From assembly GCF_047149785.1 (NCBI RefSeq), contig NZ_BAAGBE010000001.1, positions 992,001 through 1,056,000 of the forward strand: a stretch of DNA of 64,000 nucleotides. Reading direction: 5' to 3'. Shown one piece after another: positions 27,574-36,271 of the stretch. Under the pieces are notes generated by a model. The model saw only the letters and a program-made list of their open reading frames with translations, was not told the DNA's origin and searched no databases. Source of the stretch: Nitrobacter sp047149785 (GTDB lineage Bacteria > Pseudomonadota > Alphaproteobacteria > Rhizobiales > Xanthobacteraceae). Numbering within the stretch: position 1 is the first letter of the stretch; each line of letters begins with the position of its first letter. Position numbers and translations under genes: made by a program.

Positions 27574-28164
27574 CTACGCTTTTGCGCCGATTTTGCCTTC
27601 GCTGCCAATGAGAAGACGCCGGATATTCTCGCGGTGCGTGAGCCACAACAGCAGCGTCAGCACTGCAAACAGCAGCGCGAGCTGCGGGTGTCCGAGCCAC
27701 CATAACAGCAGCGGCGTGGCGAGACTGGCGGTCAGCGCCGACAGCGACGAGTAGCGCGTCGTAAACGCGACGAGCAGCCAGATCGCGCAGAACGCGAGCG
27801 CCGCCGGCCAGAACAGGCCGAGCAGCACGCCGATATAGGTGGCGACTCCCTTGCCGCCGCGGAATTTGAGCCACGCCGGAAAAAGATGACCAAGAAAAGC
27901 TCCCATCGCCGCGGCCATCGCGGCTCCCGGTCCGGATACAAGTGATGCGATGACGACCGCCACCGTACCCTTTATCATGTCGCCCAGAAGCGTTGCCGCC
28001 GCGAGGCCCTTGCGTCCGGTCCGCAGCACATTGGTCGCGCCGATATTGCCCGAGCCGATCGAACGCAGGTCCTGCGTGCCCGCGATCTTAGTCAGGATCA
28101 TTCCGAATGGAATCGAGCCGAGCAGATAGCCGAAAGCAAAGGCAATCAGGCCATTGGGAAACAT
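27574..28164 (-). CDS. plsY: Acyl-phosphate:glycerol-3-phosphate acyltransferase
   Basis: Membrane acyltransferase of phospholipid synthesis, 196 residues, five hydrophobic segments. The three PlsY motifs are visible: LLGSIPFG near the start, GSGNIGATNVLRTGRKG, and HLFPAWLKFRGGKGVATYIG. Its 3' end runs through a short tandem CTACG repeat (three copies, 27564-27579) that separates it from the convergent peptide gene. Transcribed toward that gene. Confidence 0.95.
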   Translation of the reverse strand: MFPNGLIAFAFGYLLGSIPFGMILTKIAGTQDLRSIGSGNIGATNVLRTGRKGLAAATLLGDMIKGTVAVVIASLVSGPGAAMAAAMGAFLGHLFPAWLKFRGGKGVATYIGVLLGLFWPAALAFCAIWLLVAFTTRYSSLSALTASLATPLLLWWLGHPQLALLFAVLTLLLWLTHRENIRRLLIGSEGKIGAKA

Positions 28165-28495
28165 CGCAAGAAGCTCCGGGCGTCAATGCCGCAGATGTAA
28201 ACCATAGATCGGCCCGGTCGCGCCACGGCAGATATTCAGATCGTCCAGATTGTCGACATGCGAATGTATCCGGTTGTGCTGGCAGTGATTTTCGTGGTTG
28301 CCGCTCCGAAAGCCTGTCGTTTCCGGTGAAGTCGGAAGTTGGAATTCCATGGTTTTGATTTTAGAGCGTTTTCGAGCGAAGTGGCTACCGGTTCGCGTCA
28401 AGAAAACGCGTCGAAACAAAAACATAGAGCCCCGCGCCTGATTCCATCAGAAGCGGAAAGGCTCGATATTCCAGACCGCTCGCGAGGCCACGACG
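28165..28495. other. Gap between plsY and the pyrC-like gene
   Basis: 331 bases. It contains family A repeat copy 2 (28363-28465). The remaining part (28165-28360) has only unconvincing short frames: a 23-codon frame at 28259 on the plus strand resembling a signal peptide, and a 55-codon frame ending at 28183 on the minus strand. Neither has a ribosome site. Confidence 0.6.
28363..28465 (+). repeat. Dispersed ~100-bp repeat, family A, copy 2
   Basis: AGAGCGTTTTCGAGCGAAGTGG, CTACCGGTTCGCGTC, AAGAAAACGCGTC, ACATAGAGCCC, then the hairpin CTGATTCCATCAG and GGAAAGGCTC. The outer ends (AGAGC/GCTC) are inverted. Preceded by TT so that TAGAGC is intact, as in copies 1 and 3. Confidence 0.9.
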
Positions 28496-29797
28496 TCAGA
28501 CGTGTTCGAAAACGGTGCGTCCGCCGACGATGGTGCGGACGACCCGGCCGGTGAACCGGGATTCGTCGAACGGCGTGTTCTTGCATTGCGATTTGAGATC
28601 GGCGGGATCGAGGATCCACGGGACATCCGGATCGATCACGATGACATCGGCGGGCGAGCCCGGGCGCAACGATCCGCCCGGCAGGCCGAGCAACTCGGCC
28701 GGCCGCGTCGACATCGCGCGGATCAGCGTCTTGAAATCCAGTTCCGCGTTGTGCACGAGCCGCAACGCCGCCGTCAGCATGGTTTCCAGCCCGATCGCAC
28801 CGGCCGCGGCTTCCGCGAACGGCAGCCGCTTGGTCTCGACGTCCTGCGGATTGTGATCGGACATCACGACGTCGATCAGGCCCGACGCCAGCGCCGCGAC
28901 CAGCGTGCGGCGGTCGTCCTCGCTACGCAGCGGCGGCGACAGCTTCAGAAACGTGCGGTACGGACCGATATCGTTTTCATTCAGCGTCAGATGATTGATC
29001 GACGCGGATGCGGTGACCGGGAGCCCGGCGTCGCGCGCACGCGTGAGGATATCGAGCGATTCCGCGCAGGTCAGCGACGCCGCGTGGTAGCGTCCGCCGG
29101 TCAGCGCCACGAGCCGCATGTCGCGCTCCAGTACGATCGCCTCCGCGGCTGCCGGAATGCCCATCAACCCGAGGCGGGCGGAGAACTCGCCTTCGTTCAT
29201 GACCCCTTCGCCGACCAGATGGGCATCCTCGGTGTGGTGGACGATCAGGGCGTCGAAGTCGCGGGCATAGGTCAGGGCGCGGCGCATGACCTGGGCGTTC
29301 ATCACGCTGCGCGCGCCATCGGTAAAGGCGACCGCGCCTGCCGCCTTCAGCAGGCCGATCTCGGTCATTTCCTTGCCCGCAAGCCCCTTGGTCAGCGCCG
29401 CCATCGGATGAATGTTGACGATCGCGGTATCGCGTGCGCGACGAAGCACGAAATCGACGGTCGCGGAATTGTCGATCACCGGCGAGGTATCGGGCTGGCA
29501 GACGATGGTGGTGATGCCGCCGGCGGCGGCGGCGCGGCTCGCGGACGCAAAGGTTTCGCGATGGCCGGCGCCTGGTTCGCCGACGAAAGCGCGCATGTCG
29601 ATCAGACCCGGCGCGACGATCTTGCCGGCGCAGTTGATGATGTCGGTGCCTTCGGGCACTCCGGCGGCGCCGATGCCGCGCCGCGCATCGCGAACGACGC
29701 CATCGGAAATCAGCACGTCGCCGGGGACGTCGAGGTCGCGCGCGGGATCGACGATGCGGGCGTTGGCGAGCAGGACGGGGCGGCGGCCGTTCAGCAT
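28496..29797 (-). CDS. pyrC: Dihydroorotase-like protein, probably catalytically inactive PyrC' subunit
   Basis: A 433-residue amidohydrolase-fold protein clearly homologous to type I dihydroorotases, transcribed after pyrB. The metal-binding signature normally read as DxHxHxREPG is here D67-M-R69-A-F71-V-G73-EPG: both zinc histidines and the substrate-binding arginine are gone. Other parts remain (HHTED, SDHNP, IGLETML). Pseudomonas-type pyrBC' operons encode such dead dihydroorotases that only stabilise aspartate carbamoyltransferase. I infer the same here; an active dihydroorotase should lie elsewhere in the genome. Confidence 0.9.
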   Translation of the reverse strand: MLNGRRPVLLANARIVDPARDLDVPGDVLISDGVVRDARRGIGAAGVPEGTDIINCAGKIVAPGLIDMRAFVGEPGAGHRETFASASRAAAAGGITTIVCQPDTSPVIDNSATVDFVLRRARDTAIVNIHPMAALTKGLAGKEMTEIGLLKAAGAVAFTDGARSVMNAQVMRRALTYARDFDALIVHHTEDAHLVGEGVMNEGEFSARLGLMGIPAAAEAIVLERDMRLVALTGGRYHAASLTCAESLDILTRARDAGLPVTASASINHLTLNENDIGPYRTFLKLSPPLRSEDDRRTLVAALASGLIDVVMSDHNPQDVETKRLPFAEAAAGAIGLETMLTAALRLVHNAELDFKTLIRAMSTRPAELLGLPGGSLRPGSPADVIVIDPDVPWILDPADLKSQCKNTPFDESRFTGRVVRTIVGGRTVFEHV

Positions 29798-29814
29798 GGT
29801 GTCACAGGTCCGTC

Positions 29815-29923
29815 GTCATTCCGGGGCGCGAGTGCAACGAAGCGAACCCGGAAGCCGGATGGGAGGGTTACCGCTGCGGCCGGATTCCGGGTTACGGCCT
29901 TTGGCCGTCCCCGGAATGACGGA
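29815..29923. repeat. Inverted-repeat element, family E, between pyrB and pyrC-like gene
   Basis: CGTCATTCCGGGG at the left and CCCCGGAATGACG at the right are perfect inverted ends of a 109-bp unit. Inside, AACCCGGAAGCCGG and CCGGATTCCGGGTT form a second pair. It lies 13 bases past the pyrB stop. Confidence 0.85.
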
Positions 29924-29935
29924 AAAGTTGCAGCC

Positions 29936-30889
29936 TCACGCATTCGGCAGGTTCCTCGCCAGCGCTTCGAGCACCGCCATCCGCACCGCCACTCCCATTT
30001 CCACCTGTTCGCGGATCAGCGACTGGGCTCCGTCGGCCACGATGGAGTCGATCTCGACGCCGCGATTCATCGGCCCCGGATGCATGACCAGCGCGTCCGG
30101 CTTTGCATAAGCGAGCTTTTTCTGGTCCAACCCGAAGTAGTGGAAATACTCGGAACTCGACGGCACGAACGAGCCGCTCATCCGTTCGCGTTGCAGGCGG
30201 AGCATCATTACGATATCGGCGCCGTCCAGTCCCTCGCGCATGTCGCGGGCGACCTCGACGCCCATGCGCTCGATGCCCGGCGGCAGCAGCGTGGAGGGCG
30301 CAACGACGCGCACCCGCGCGCCCATGGCGTTGAGCAGGATGATGTTGGAGCGCGCGACGCGCGAATGCAGCACGTCGCCGCAGATCGCGACCAGAAGTCC
30401 CTCGAGCCGCCCCTTGTTGCGGCGGATGGTCAGCGCATCGAGCAGCGCCTGGGTCGGATGTTCGTGGGCGCCGTCGCCGGCGTTGATGACGGAGCCGTCG
30501 ACCTTGCGCGCCAGCAGTTCCACCGCGCCGGAGGCGGAATGGCGCATCACCAGGATGTCCGGATGCATGGCGTTGAGCGTCATCGCGGTGTCGACCAGCG
30601 TCTCTCCCTTGCGGGTCGACATCGACGACACCGACATGTTCATGACGTCGGCCCCGAGTCGCTTGCCCGCGATTTCGAAAGAGGACTGGGTTCGGGTCGA
30701 GGCTTCGAAGAACAGGTTGATCTGGGTGCGGCCGCGCAGCGAGGTGCGTTTCTTGTCGATCTGGCGGTTCAGTTCGACGTATTCTTCGGAAAGGTCGAGC
30801 AAGCCGGTGATGTCGGCGACGGAAAGGCCCTCGATGCCCAGCAAATGCCGGTGTCCGAGGACAAAGCTCGATTTCGGAGACGATGTCAT
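29936..30889 (-). CDS. pyrB: Aspartate carbamoyltransferase catalytic subunit
   Basis: Condenses carbamoyl phosphate with aspartate in pyrimidine synthesis. 317 residues, normal length. Motifs: FFEASTRTQSSFE (carbamoyl-phosphate site), MRHSASGA, HEHPTQALLDALT, and MHPGPMNRGVE. The start at 30889 (MTSSPKSSFVLGHRHLLGI) leaves the upstream open frame out because it is not conserved. No pyrI follows; the companion is the PyrC-like protein, so the holoenzyme is probably a PyrB/PyrC' complex. Confidence 0.96.
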   Translation of the reverse strand: MTSSPKSSFVLGHRHLLGIEGLSVADITGLLDLSEEYVELNRQIDKKRTSLRGRTQINLFFEASTRTQSSFEIAGKRLGADVMNMSVSSMSTRKGETLVDTAMTLNAMHPDILVMRHSASGAVELLARKVDGSVINAGDGAHEHPTQALLDALTIRRNKGRLEGLLVAICGDVLHSRVARSNIILLNAMGARVRVVAPSTLLPPGIERMGVEVARDMREGLDGADIVMMLRLQRERMSGSFVPSSSEYFHYFGLDQKKLAYAKPDALVMHPGPMNRGVEIDSIVADGAQSLIREQVEMGVAVRMAVLEALARNLPNA

Positions 30890-31053
30890 TAAAGCCAGAG
30901 CTATAGGCAGAGTTTCCGGGCGGAGCAAGGTCGAATAGCGCTCCGGCGAGTTTTCCCCCGGTGATGCTCGCTCGAGGTAAACATAAAGGGCCGTGATAAC
31001 GCGCCTGTTCCGGCGTAAGGTTGGATGGCCCCGGCGCTCGCGGAGGTTGATGC

Positions 31054-32697
31054 ATGACACAGGCCTCTTTCAGAACGCACGAGGTGCTCAACCAGTCGCC
31101 GCCGTTCGAGGATATCGACCTGTTCACGCTGGATCGTCCGCTCACCGAGGCGGTGGCTGCGAACGGCGGAAAGGCTGTGGCGGTCGAACTGTCCGGATTC
31201 GGCAGGCACTGGGGATCGGCGGCGATGGCGGCGCGCGGTCGTCTCGCCAACGAGAATCCGCCGAAACTGCGGATGTTCGATGCGCGCGGCAACCGGCGCG
31301 ACGAGGTCGAATTCCATCCGGCCTATCACGACCTGATGGCCCACAGCGCCCGTGCGGGACTCCATAATTCCACATGGACCGTCGATGGCAAGCCGGCGGG
31401 CAGCGCCGCGGAAGTGGCTCGCGCCGCAAAATTCTACATGGCCGCGCAAGTCGAGACCGGGCATCTCTGCCCGATCACCATGACCCGCGCCTCGGTGGCG
31501 GCGCTCGCTGCGCAGCCGGACGTGCTGGCGAAGGCAATGCCCGTGATCGCGACCCGGGCCTACGATCCGTCGTTTGCTCCATGGTGGAGCAAGCGCGGCA
31601 TGACGCTTGGCATGGGCATGACCGAGAAGCAGGGCGGCACCGACGTGCGCACCAACCAGACCCGCGCCGTGCGCGACGGTGACGCGTATCGCATCACCGG
31701 CCACAAATGGTTCATGTCGGCGCCGATGTGCGATGCGTTCCTCGTGCTGGCGCAGGCCGACGGCGGGCTGACGTGCTTTTTCATGCCGCGCTTCCGGCCC
31801 GACGGCTCGGTCAACGCGATCCATTTGCAACGGCTGAAGGACAAACTCGGCAACCGCTCCAATGCCTCGGCCGAGGTGGAGTTCACCGAAGCCTATGCCG
31901 AACGCGTCGGCGAGGAGGGCAAGGGCATCCGCACCATCATCCAGATGGTGCAGCTCACGCGGCAGGATTGCGCCATCGCCTCGGTGGGCCTGATGCGCTC
32001 GGGACTGGCGCATGCGTTGCACCACGCCCGCCATCGCAGCGTGTTCCAGAAACATCTCGTCGATCAGCCGCTGATGCAAGCGGTGCTGTCAGACATGGCG
32101 CTGCATGTGGAAGCCTCGGTGGCATTGGTGATGCGGCTGTGTCGCGCTTTCGACGAAGCCCCGGCGGACGCCAAGGCGGTCGCGTGGATGCGGCTTCTGA
32201 CGCCGGCGGTGAAGTACTGGATCTGCAAAAGCGCGCCGGGTTTCCTGTATGAAGCGATGGAGTGCCTCGGCGGTAACGGCTATGTCGAGGAGGGCATTCT
32301 GGCGCGGCACTACCGCGAAGCGCCGGTCAACGCGATCTGGGAAGGCTCCGGCAATGTGATGTGCCTCGACGTGCTGCGCGCACTCGGGCGCGAGTCGGAG
32401 GCGGCAACGGCCGTGCTCGAAGAGTTCGTGGCGGACACCAAGGGTCTGCCCGGAGCCGCGGAAGCGGTGGCATTCCTGGCCAAGACTTTTCGCCGGCCCG
32501 ATGGCGAGCGGGCGGCGCGGCAGGCGGTGGAGACGCTCGCGCAACTCGCCGCGGCCGCCGCGCTCAACAGGACCGCGCCGGCGCAGGCGGCGCTGTTCGC
32601 GGCGACGCGCCTTGGCGGCGGTCACGGGCGGATGTTCGGGACGGCCGAATTGTCTGCCGCACAGAGCCGCGATCTGCTTGAGCGGGCGCTGCCGTGA
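31054..32697 (+). CDS. Acyl-CoA dehydrogenase family protein, AidB-like
   Basis: A 547-residue FAD enzyme of the AidB branch of the acyl-CoA dehydrogenases. The long N-terminal domain (HEVLNQSPPFEDIDLFTLDRPL), MGMTEKQGGTDVRTN in the FAD/substrate region, and ECLGGNGYVEE with AIWEGSGNVMCLDVLRAL near the C-terminus are AidB features. E. coli AidB responds to alkylation stress; the substrate is unknown. GGAGG lies eight bases before the ATG. Divergent from pyrB. Confidence 0.9.
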   Translation: MTQASFRTHEVLNQSPPFEDIDLFTLDRPLTEAVAANGGKAVAVELSGFGRHWGSAAMAARGRLANENPPKLRMFDARGNRRDEVEFHPAYHDLMAHSARAGLHNSTWTVDGKPAGSAAEVARAAKFYMAAQVETGHLCPITMTRASVAALAAQPDVLAKAMPVIATRAYDPSFAPWWSKRGMTLGMGMTEKQGGTDVRTNQTRAVRDGDAYRITGHKWFMSAPMCDAFLVLAQADGGLTCFFMPRFRPDGSVNAIHLQRLKDKLGNRSNASAEVEFTEAYAERVGEEGKGIRTIIQMVQLTRQDCAIASVGLMRSGLAHALHHARHRSVFQKHLVDQPLMQAVLSDMALHVEASVALVMRLCRAFDEAPADAKAVAWMRLLTPAVKYWICKSAPGFLYEAMECLGGNGYVEEGILARHYREAPVNAIWEGSGNVMCLDVLRALGRESEAATAVLEEFVADTKGLPGAAEAVAFLAKTFRRPDGERAARQAVETLAQLAAAAALNRTAPAQAALFAATRLGGGHGRMFGTAELSAAQSRDLLERALP

Positions 32698-32770
32698 GCG
32701 CCGGCAACGATTCAGAAAGGGTATGGGGCGTCATGTGGCATAAGGCCGGGCACGACGAAAGGAAAGGTCG

Positions 32771-33559
32771 ATGAGTTCTGCCGAAGCGCCCTTGTATCCC
32801 GCTGTGGTGCCGCCGCCGCTGCCTCGGCAACCGCGTCCGCCGCAAGCCTGGAAATTCATCGGCACCAGCCTGTGGGGCCTCGTGGTATTTGCCGCGATGT
32901 TTGCCGGACAGCTTTCGGTCCTCGCTTATTTCGTGCTGATCGATCCCGCGCCGTTCGGTTTCGACAAGATCACGGAGCACGCCGGAAACGGCCTGACGGT
33001 CGCCCTGTCGGTCGTGATGGGATTGCCCGCCGCCTTGTTGGCGCTCTGGATCGCGATCCGGAAGTCGCGGGTGCCGTTTGGCGAATATCTGGCGCTGCGC
33101 TGGATGTCTTGGCGATATCTGCTCCTTGGTATCGTCGCCCTGGTCGTGCTCGTGATGGGATGGGAGGGGATATCCAACGCGGTTGGGCATGAAAGTTCGG
33201 CCGCCTTCATGGCAGAAGTGATGAAGTCGGCGCAGGCCGAGGGCGCGCTGTGGCTCCTGGTCGTCTCGTTTTGCGTGGTGGCGCCGATCACCGAGGAGTT
33301 GCTGACGCGCGGATTCCTTTATCGCGGATGGTCGGAGACCGCTCTGAGGCCCGCCGGCGCCATCGTTCTGTCGTCGCTGGTGTGGACAGCGATGCACCTG
33401 CAATACGACTGGTTTTTCTTCGGCGAGGTATTCTCGATCGGCCTGCTGTTTGGCTACCTGCGCTATCGCAGCGGCTCGATCTGGCTGACCGTGATCCTGC
33501 ATGGCCTCAACAACCTCGCGGCCACGCTGCAGACGCTGTGGCTCGCCGGCCACTCATGA
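32771..33559 (+). CDS. CPBP-family intramembrane glutamic protease
   Basis: A 262-residue protein with about seven membrane segments and a proline-rich cytoplasmic start (PPPLPRQPRPP). The CPBP/Abi motifs are present: EELLTRG (EExxxR) near residue 180, then a histidine in WTAMHLQYDW and another in ILHGLNN. Related enzymes act as CAAX-like or bacteriocin-processing proteases; here the target is unknown. No bacteriocin gene is nearby (the nearest candidate is 5 kb away). Confidence 0.88.
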   Translation: MSSAEAPLYPAVVPPPLPRQPRPPQAWKFIGTSLWGLVVFAAMFAGQLSVLAYFVLIDPAPFGFDKITEHAGNGLTVALSVVMGLPAALLALWIAIRKSRVPFGEYLALRWMSWRYLLLGIVALVVLVMGWEGISNAVGHESSAAFMAEVMKSAQAEGALWLLVVSFCVVAPITEELLTRGFLYRGWSETALRPAGAIVLSSLVWTAMHLQYDWFFFGEVFSIGLLFGYLRYRSGSIWLTVILHGLNNLAATLQTLWLAGHS

Positions 33560-33587
33560 CGCCGGCGCGATCCGCGCTGCCGCGCCT

Positions 33588-34079
33588 TCAGTCCGATCCG
33601 GAGGACCGCCGCTGCGCCGCGAGCCGGTCGAGCGCTCCCTGCAAGATGAAGATCGCGGCATGTTCGTCGATGACCCGGGCACGCTTCGCGCGGCTCATGT
33701 CCATTCCGATCAGTTCGCGCTCCACCGCGACCGTGGAGAGCCGTTCGTCCCACAACCCGATGGCGGGACCGATGAGTTTCGCCAGGTTGCGCGCGAACGC
33801 GCGGGTCGACTGCGCGCGCGGCCCTTCGCTGCCGTCCATGTTGATCGGCAGGCCGAGCACGAAACCGGCGGCGCTCCGCTCGCCCGCAATCGCGAGCAGC
33901 CGCGAAGCATCCGCCGTAAACGTGGTGCGCTGTATGGTCTCGACGCCGGTGGCGAGGCGGCGATCCGGATCGGACACCGCGACGCCGATGGTTTTGGTGC
34001 CGAGGTCGAGGCCGACCAGCGCGCCGCGTTGCGGCCAGTGCGAGGCGGCTTCGATCAATGGCAGGACGGGGGCGGGCAT
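33588..34079 (-). CDS. ruvX: Putative Holliday junction resolvase / pre-16S rRNA nuclease
   Basis: YqgF/RuvX protein of 163 residues with an RNase-H fold. Catalytic acidic residues appear in LDLGTKTIGVAVSD, WDERLST and DEHAAIFILQ. YqgF matures 16S rRNA 5' ends in E. coli; other members cut Holliday junctions. The start at 34079 (MPAPVLPLIEAAS) was chosen with a nearby GCGAGG; ATG 34094 is an alternative. Divergent from gatC. Confidence 0.92.
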   Translation of the reverse strand: MPAPVLPLIEAASHWPQRGALVGLDLGTKTIGVAVSDPDRRLATGVETIQRTTFTADASRLLAIAGERSAAGFVLGLPINMDGSEGPRAQSTRAFARNLAKLIGPAIGLWDERLSTVAVERELIGMDMSRAKRARVIDEHAAIFILQGALDRLAAQRRSSGSD

Positions 34080-34290
34080 CGCCTCGCATAACATGCGCGC
34101 GACGCATGGCAAAACGGCGCGCCGGCGGAGGACGCGTCGAGGCGTTTGAGCCCATCGCAGGTTGCAGGAGAGACAGCGCGCGGTTGCGGCGCGAAAGCCG
34201 GTTCTGCTATACGGCGGAAGCCTTGTCGGGCGGTTCGAGCGCGGCGAGGCTCTGTACTCTATATTATATAATGTTGGGGCTCCGTGTATC

Positions 34291-34578
34291 ATGTCTGTCG
34301 ATGCCGCCACCGTTCGCCGTATCGGGCATCTCGCGCGGATCGCGATCGGCGAGACGGAAGTTACCGCGCTTCAGGACGAACTGAATGCGATCCTCGCGTT
34401 CGTCGAGCAATTGCAGGAGGTGAACGTCGACGGCGTCGAGCCGATGACGTCGGTGATCCCGATAGAAATGAAAAAGCGAGCCGACGTGGTGAATGACGGC
34501 GAGATCGCCGACAAGATCGTCGCCAACGCGCCGGTGACGGATGACCATTTCTTTCTGGTGCCCAAGGTCGTCGAATAA
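34291..34578 (+). CDS. gatC: Glu/Asp-tRNA amidotransferase subunit C
   Basis: A 95-residue subunit that holds GatA and GatB together. Typical features: VDAATVRRIGHLARIAI at the start, LNAILAFVEQLQEVNVDGVEPM in the middle, and DDHFFLVPKVVE at the end. Start at 34291; the AT-rich sequence immediately upstream (TATATTATATAATG) probably contains the operon's promoter. First gene of the gatC-x-gatA-y-patatin-gatB cluster. Confidence 0.96.
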   Translation: MSVDAATVRRIGHLARIAIGETEVTALQDELNAILAFVEQLQEVNVDGVEPMTSVIPIEMKKRADVVNDGEIADKIVANAPVTDDHFFLVPKVVE

Positions 34579-34592
34579 CAGGTTGTGAGCCC

Positions 34593-34799
34593 ATGTGTCT
34601 GCTGTGCGGCGATGAAAAGGCCTATCGGGCCTATATGGACTATCTCGACGCCATGGAGCGCCGGGGCGAGACCGCCGATCCCGACAAGGCGATCGACGCC
34701 ATTCTCGACCGGATTCAGGCGGACGATAAAATCCGGGCCGCCGATCCCCGGAACGACAGGACACTGTCTGTCTTCACGTGCAGCCGGGTCGATCGATGA
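34593..34799 (+). CDS. Small CxxC protein between gatC and gatA, unknown function
   Basis: A 68-residue protein starting MCLLCGDEKAYRAYMDYLDA: Cys2 and Cys5 form a CxxC directly at the N-terminus and a third cysteine is near the end (FTCSRVDR). The middle is helical and charged. It is 14 bases after gatC and overlaps gatA by four bases (ATGA), so it must be translated with them. It has no membrane segment. I do not recognise a family; metal binding is possible but unproven. Confidence 0.75.
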   Translation: MCLLCGDEKAYRAYMDYLDAMERRGETADPDKAIDAILDRIQADDKIRAADPRNDRTLSVFTCSRVDR

Positions 34800-36271
34800 C
34801 GGATCTGACCTCGCTGACGCTCGCCGAGGCCCGTGACGGTCTCGCCGGCAAATCGTTTACGGCGATTGAGTTGACCGACGCGCATCTGGCGGCGATGGAG
34901 CGGGGGCGCGCGCTCAATGCCTATGTGCTGGAGACGCCGGAGCGGGCGAGGGCGATGGCGCGCGAGGCCGACGCGCGGATTGGCAAAGGCGAGGGCGGCC
35001 CGCTCAACGGCATTCCGCTCGGCGTCAAGGACCTGTTCGCGACCGAAGGCACGCGGACCACGGCGTGTTCGCAAATCCTCGACGATTTCAAGCCGCCTTA
35101 CGAATCCACCGTAACGTCGCAGCTCTGGCGCGACGGCGCGGTGATGCTCGGAAAACTCAATAACGACGAATTCGCGATGGGCTCGTCGAACGAGACCTCG
35201 CGCTTCGGCCCCGTGGTCAATCCGTGGCGGCGGCAGGGGTCCGATGCGAAGTTGGTCCCCGGCGGTTCGTCGGGCGGGTCGGCCTCGGCGGTGGCGGCCG
35301 GACTGTGTCTGGGCGCGACCGCGACCGACACCGGCGGTTCGATCCGCCAGCCCGCCGCCTTCACCGGCACCGTGGGCATCAAGCCGACCTACGGACGCTG
35401 CTCGCGCTGGGGCATCGTCGCGTTTGCATCGTCGCTCGATCAGGCCGGGCCGATCGCGCGCACCGTGCGCGACGCCGCCATTTTGATGCGCTCGATGGCC
35501 GGCCACGACCCGAAGGACACGACGTCGGTCGATCGCGAAGTTCCCGACTATGAAGCCGCGGTCGGCAGATCCGTGAAAGGAATGAAGATCGGCCTTCCCA
35601 GGGAATATCGGCTCGACGGCATGCCCGCGGAGATCGAGAGGCTGTGGACGCAGGGCGCCGAGTGGCTGAAAGCCGCGGGCGCCGAACTGGTCGAGGTCTC
35701 GCTGCCGCATACGAAATACGCGCTGCCCGCTTATTACATCGTGGCGCCCGCCGAGGCGTCGTCGAACCTCGCGCGTTACGATGGCGTTCGTTACGGCGCC
35801 CGCGTCGACGGCCGCAATCTTGTCGAAATGTATGAGAATACGCGCGCGAAGGGCTTTGGCGCGGAGGTCCGCCGTCGTATCATGATCGGCACCTATGTCT
35901 TGTCCGCAGGTTACTACGACGCCTATTACCTTCGTGCGCAAAAGGTCCGCACCTTGATCAAGAAGGATTTCGAGGACTGCTATGCGGCCGGCGTCGACGC
36001 GATCCTGACACCCGCGACGCCATCCGCGGCCTTCGGCATCGGCGAGAAGGCCGGCGCCGATCCGATCGAGATGTATCTGAACGACATCTTCACCGTGACG
36101 GCGAACATGGCCGGCCTGCCGGGCATTGCCGTGCCTGCGGGCAAGGATGCGCAAGGGCTTCCGCTTGGGCTACAGGTGATCGGCCGTCCGTTCGATGAAG
36201 AGACGCTCTTTTCGCTCGGCGAGGTCGTCGAGCAGGCGGCGGGGCGCTTTACGCCGGAGGTGTGGTGGTGA
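34796..36271 (+). CDS. gatA: Glu/Asp-tRNA amidotransferase subunit A
   Basis: Glutaminase subunit of the enzyme that turns Glu-tRNA(Gln) or Asp-tRNA(Asn) into the correct amide form. 491 residues. The amidase-signature triad is intact: Lys78 (GVKDLFA), cis-Ser158 in GGSSGGSA (156-163), and Ser182 in GGSIRQP. The ATG overlaps the preceding CxxC gene's stop. Its own stop overlaps the next small gene. Confidence 0.96.
   Translation: MTDLTSLTLAEARDGLAGKSFTAIELTDAHLAAMERGRALNAYVLETPERARAMAREADARIGKGEGGPLNGIPLGVKDLFATEGTRTTACSQILDDFKPPYESTVTSQLWRDGAVMLGKLNNDEFAMGSSNETSRFGPVVNPWRRQGSDAKLVPGGSSGGSASAVAAGLCLGATATDTGGSIRQPAAFTGTVGIKPTYGRCSRWGIVAFASSLDQAGPIARTVRDAAILMRSMAGHDPKDTTSVDREVPDYEAAVGRSVKGMKIGLPREYRLDGMPAEIERLWTQGAEWLKAAGAELVEVSLPHTKYALPAYYIVAPAEASSNLARYDGVRYGARVDGRNLVEMYENTRAKGFGAEVRRRIMIGTYVLSAGYYDAYYLRAQKVRTLIKKDFEDCYAAGVDAILTPATPSAAFGIGEKAGADPIEMYLNDIFTVTANMAGLPGIAVPAGKDAQGLPLGLQVIGRPFDEETLFSLGEVVEQAAGRFTPEVWW

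Noticed and set aside
28183..28350. 55-codon frame (ends GPIYGLHLRH) between plsY and the pyrC-like gene
   Set aside because: No ribosome site and no support beyond an open frame.
28502..30892. Open frame of 796 codons across the pyrC-like and pyrB genes on the plus strand
   Set aside because: It is a shadow of two well-identified minus-strand genes and runs through an inverted repeat element.
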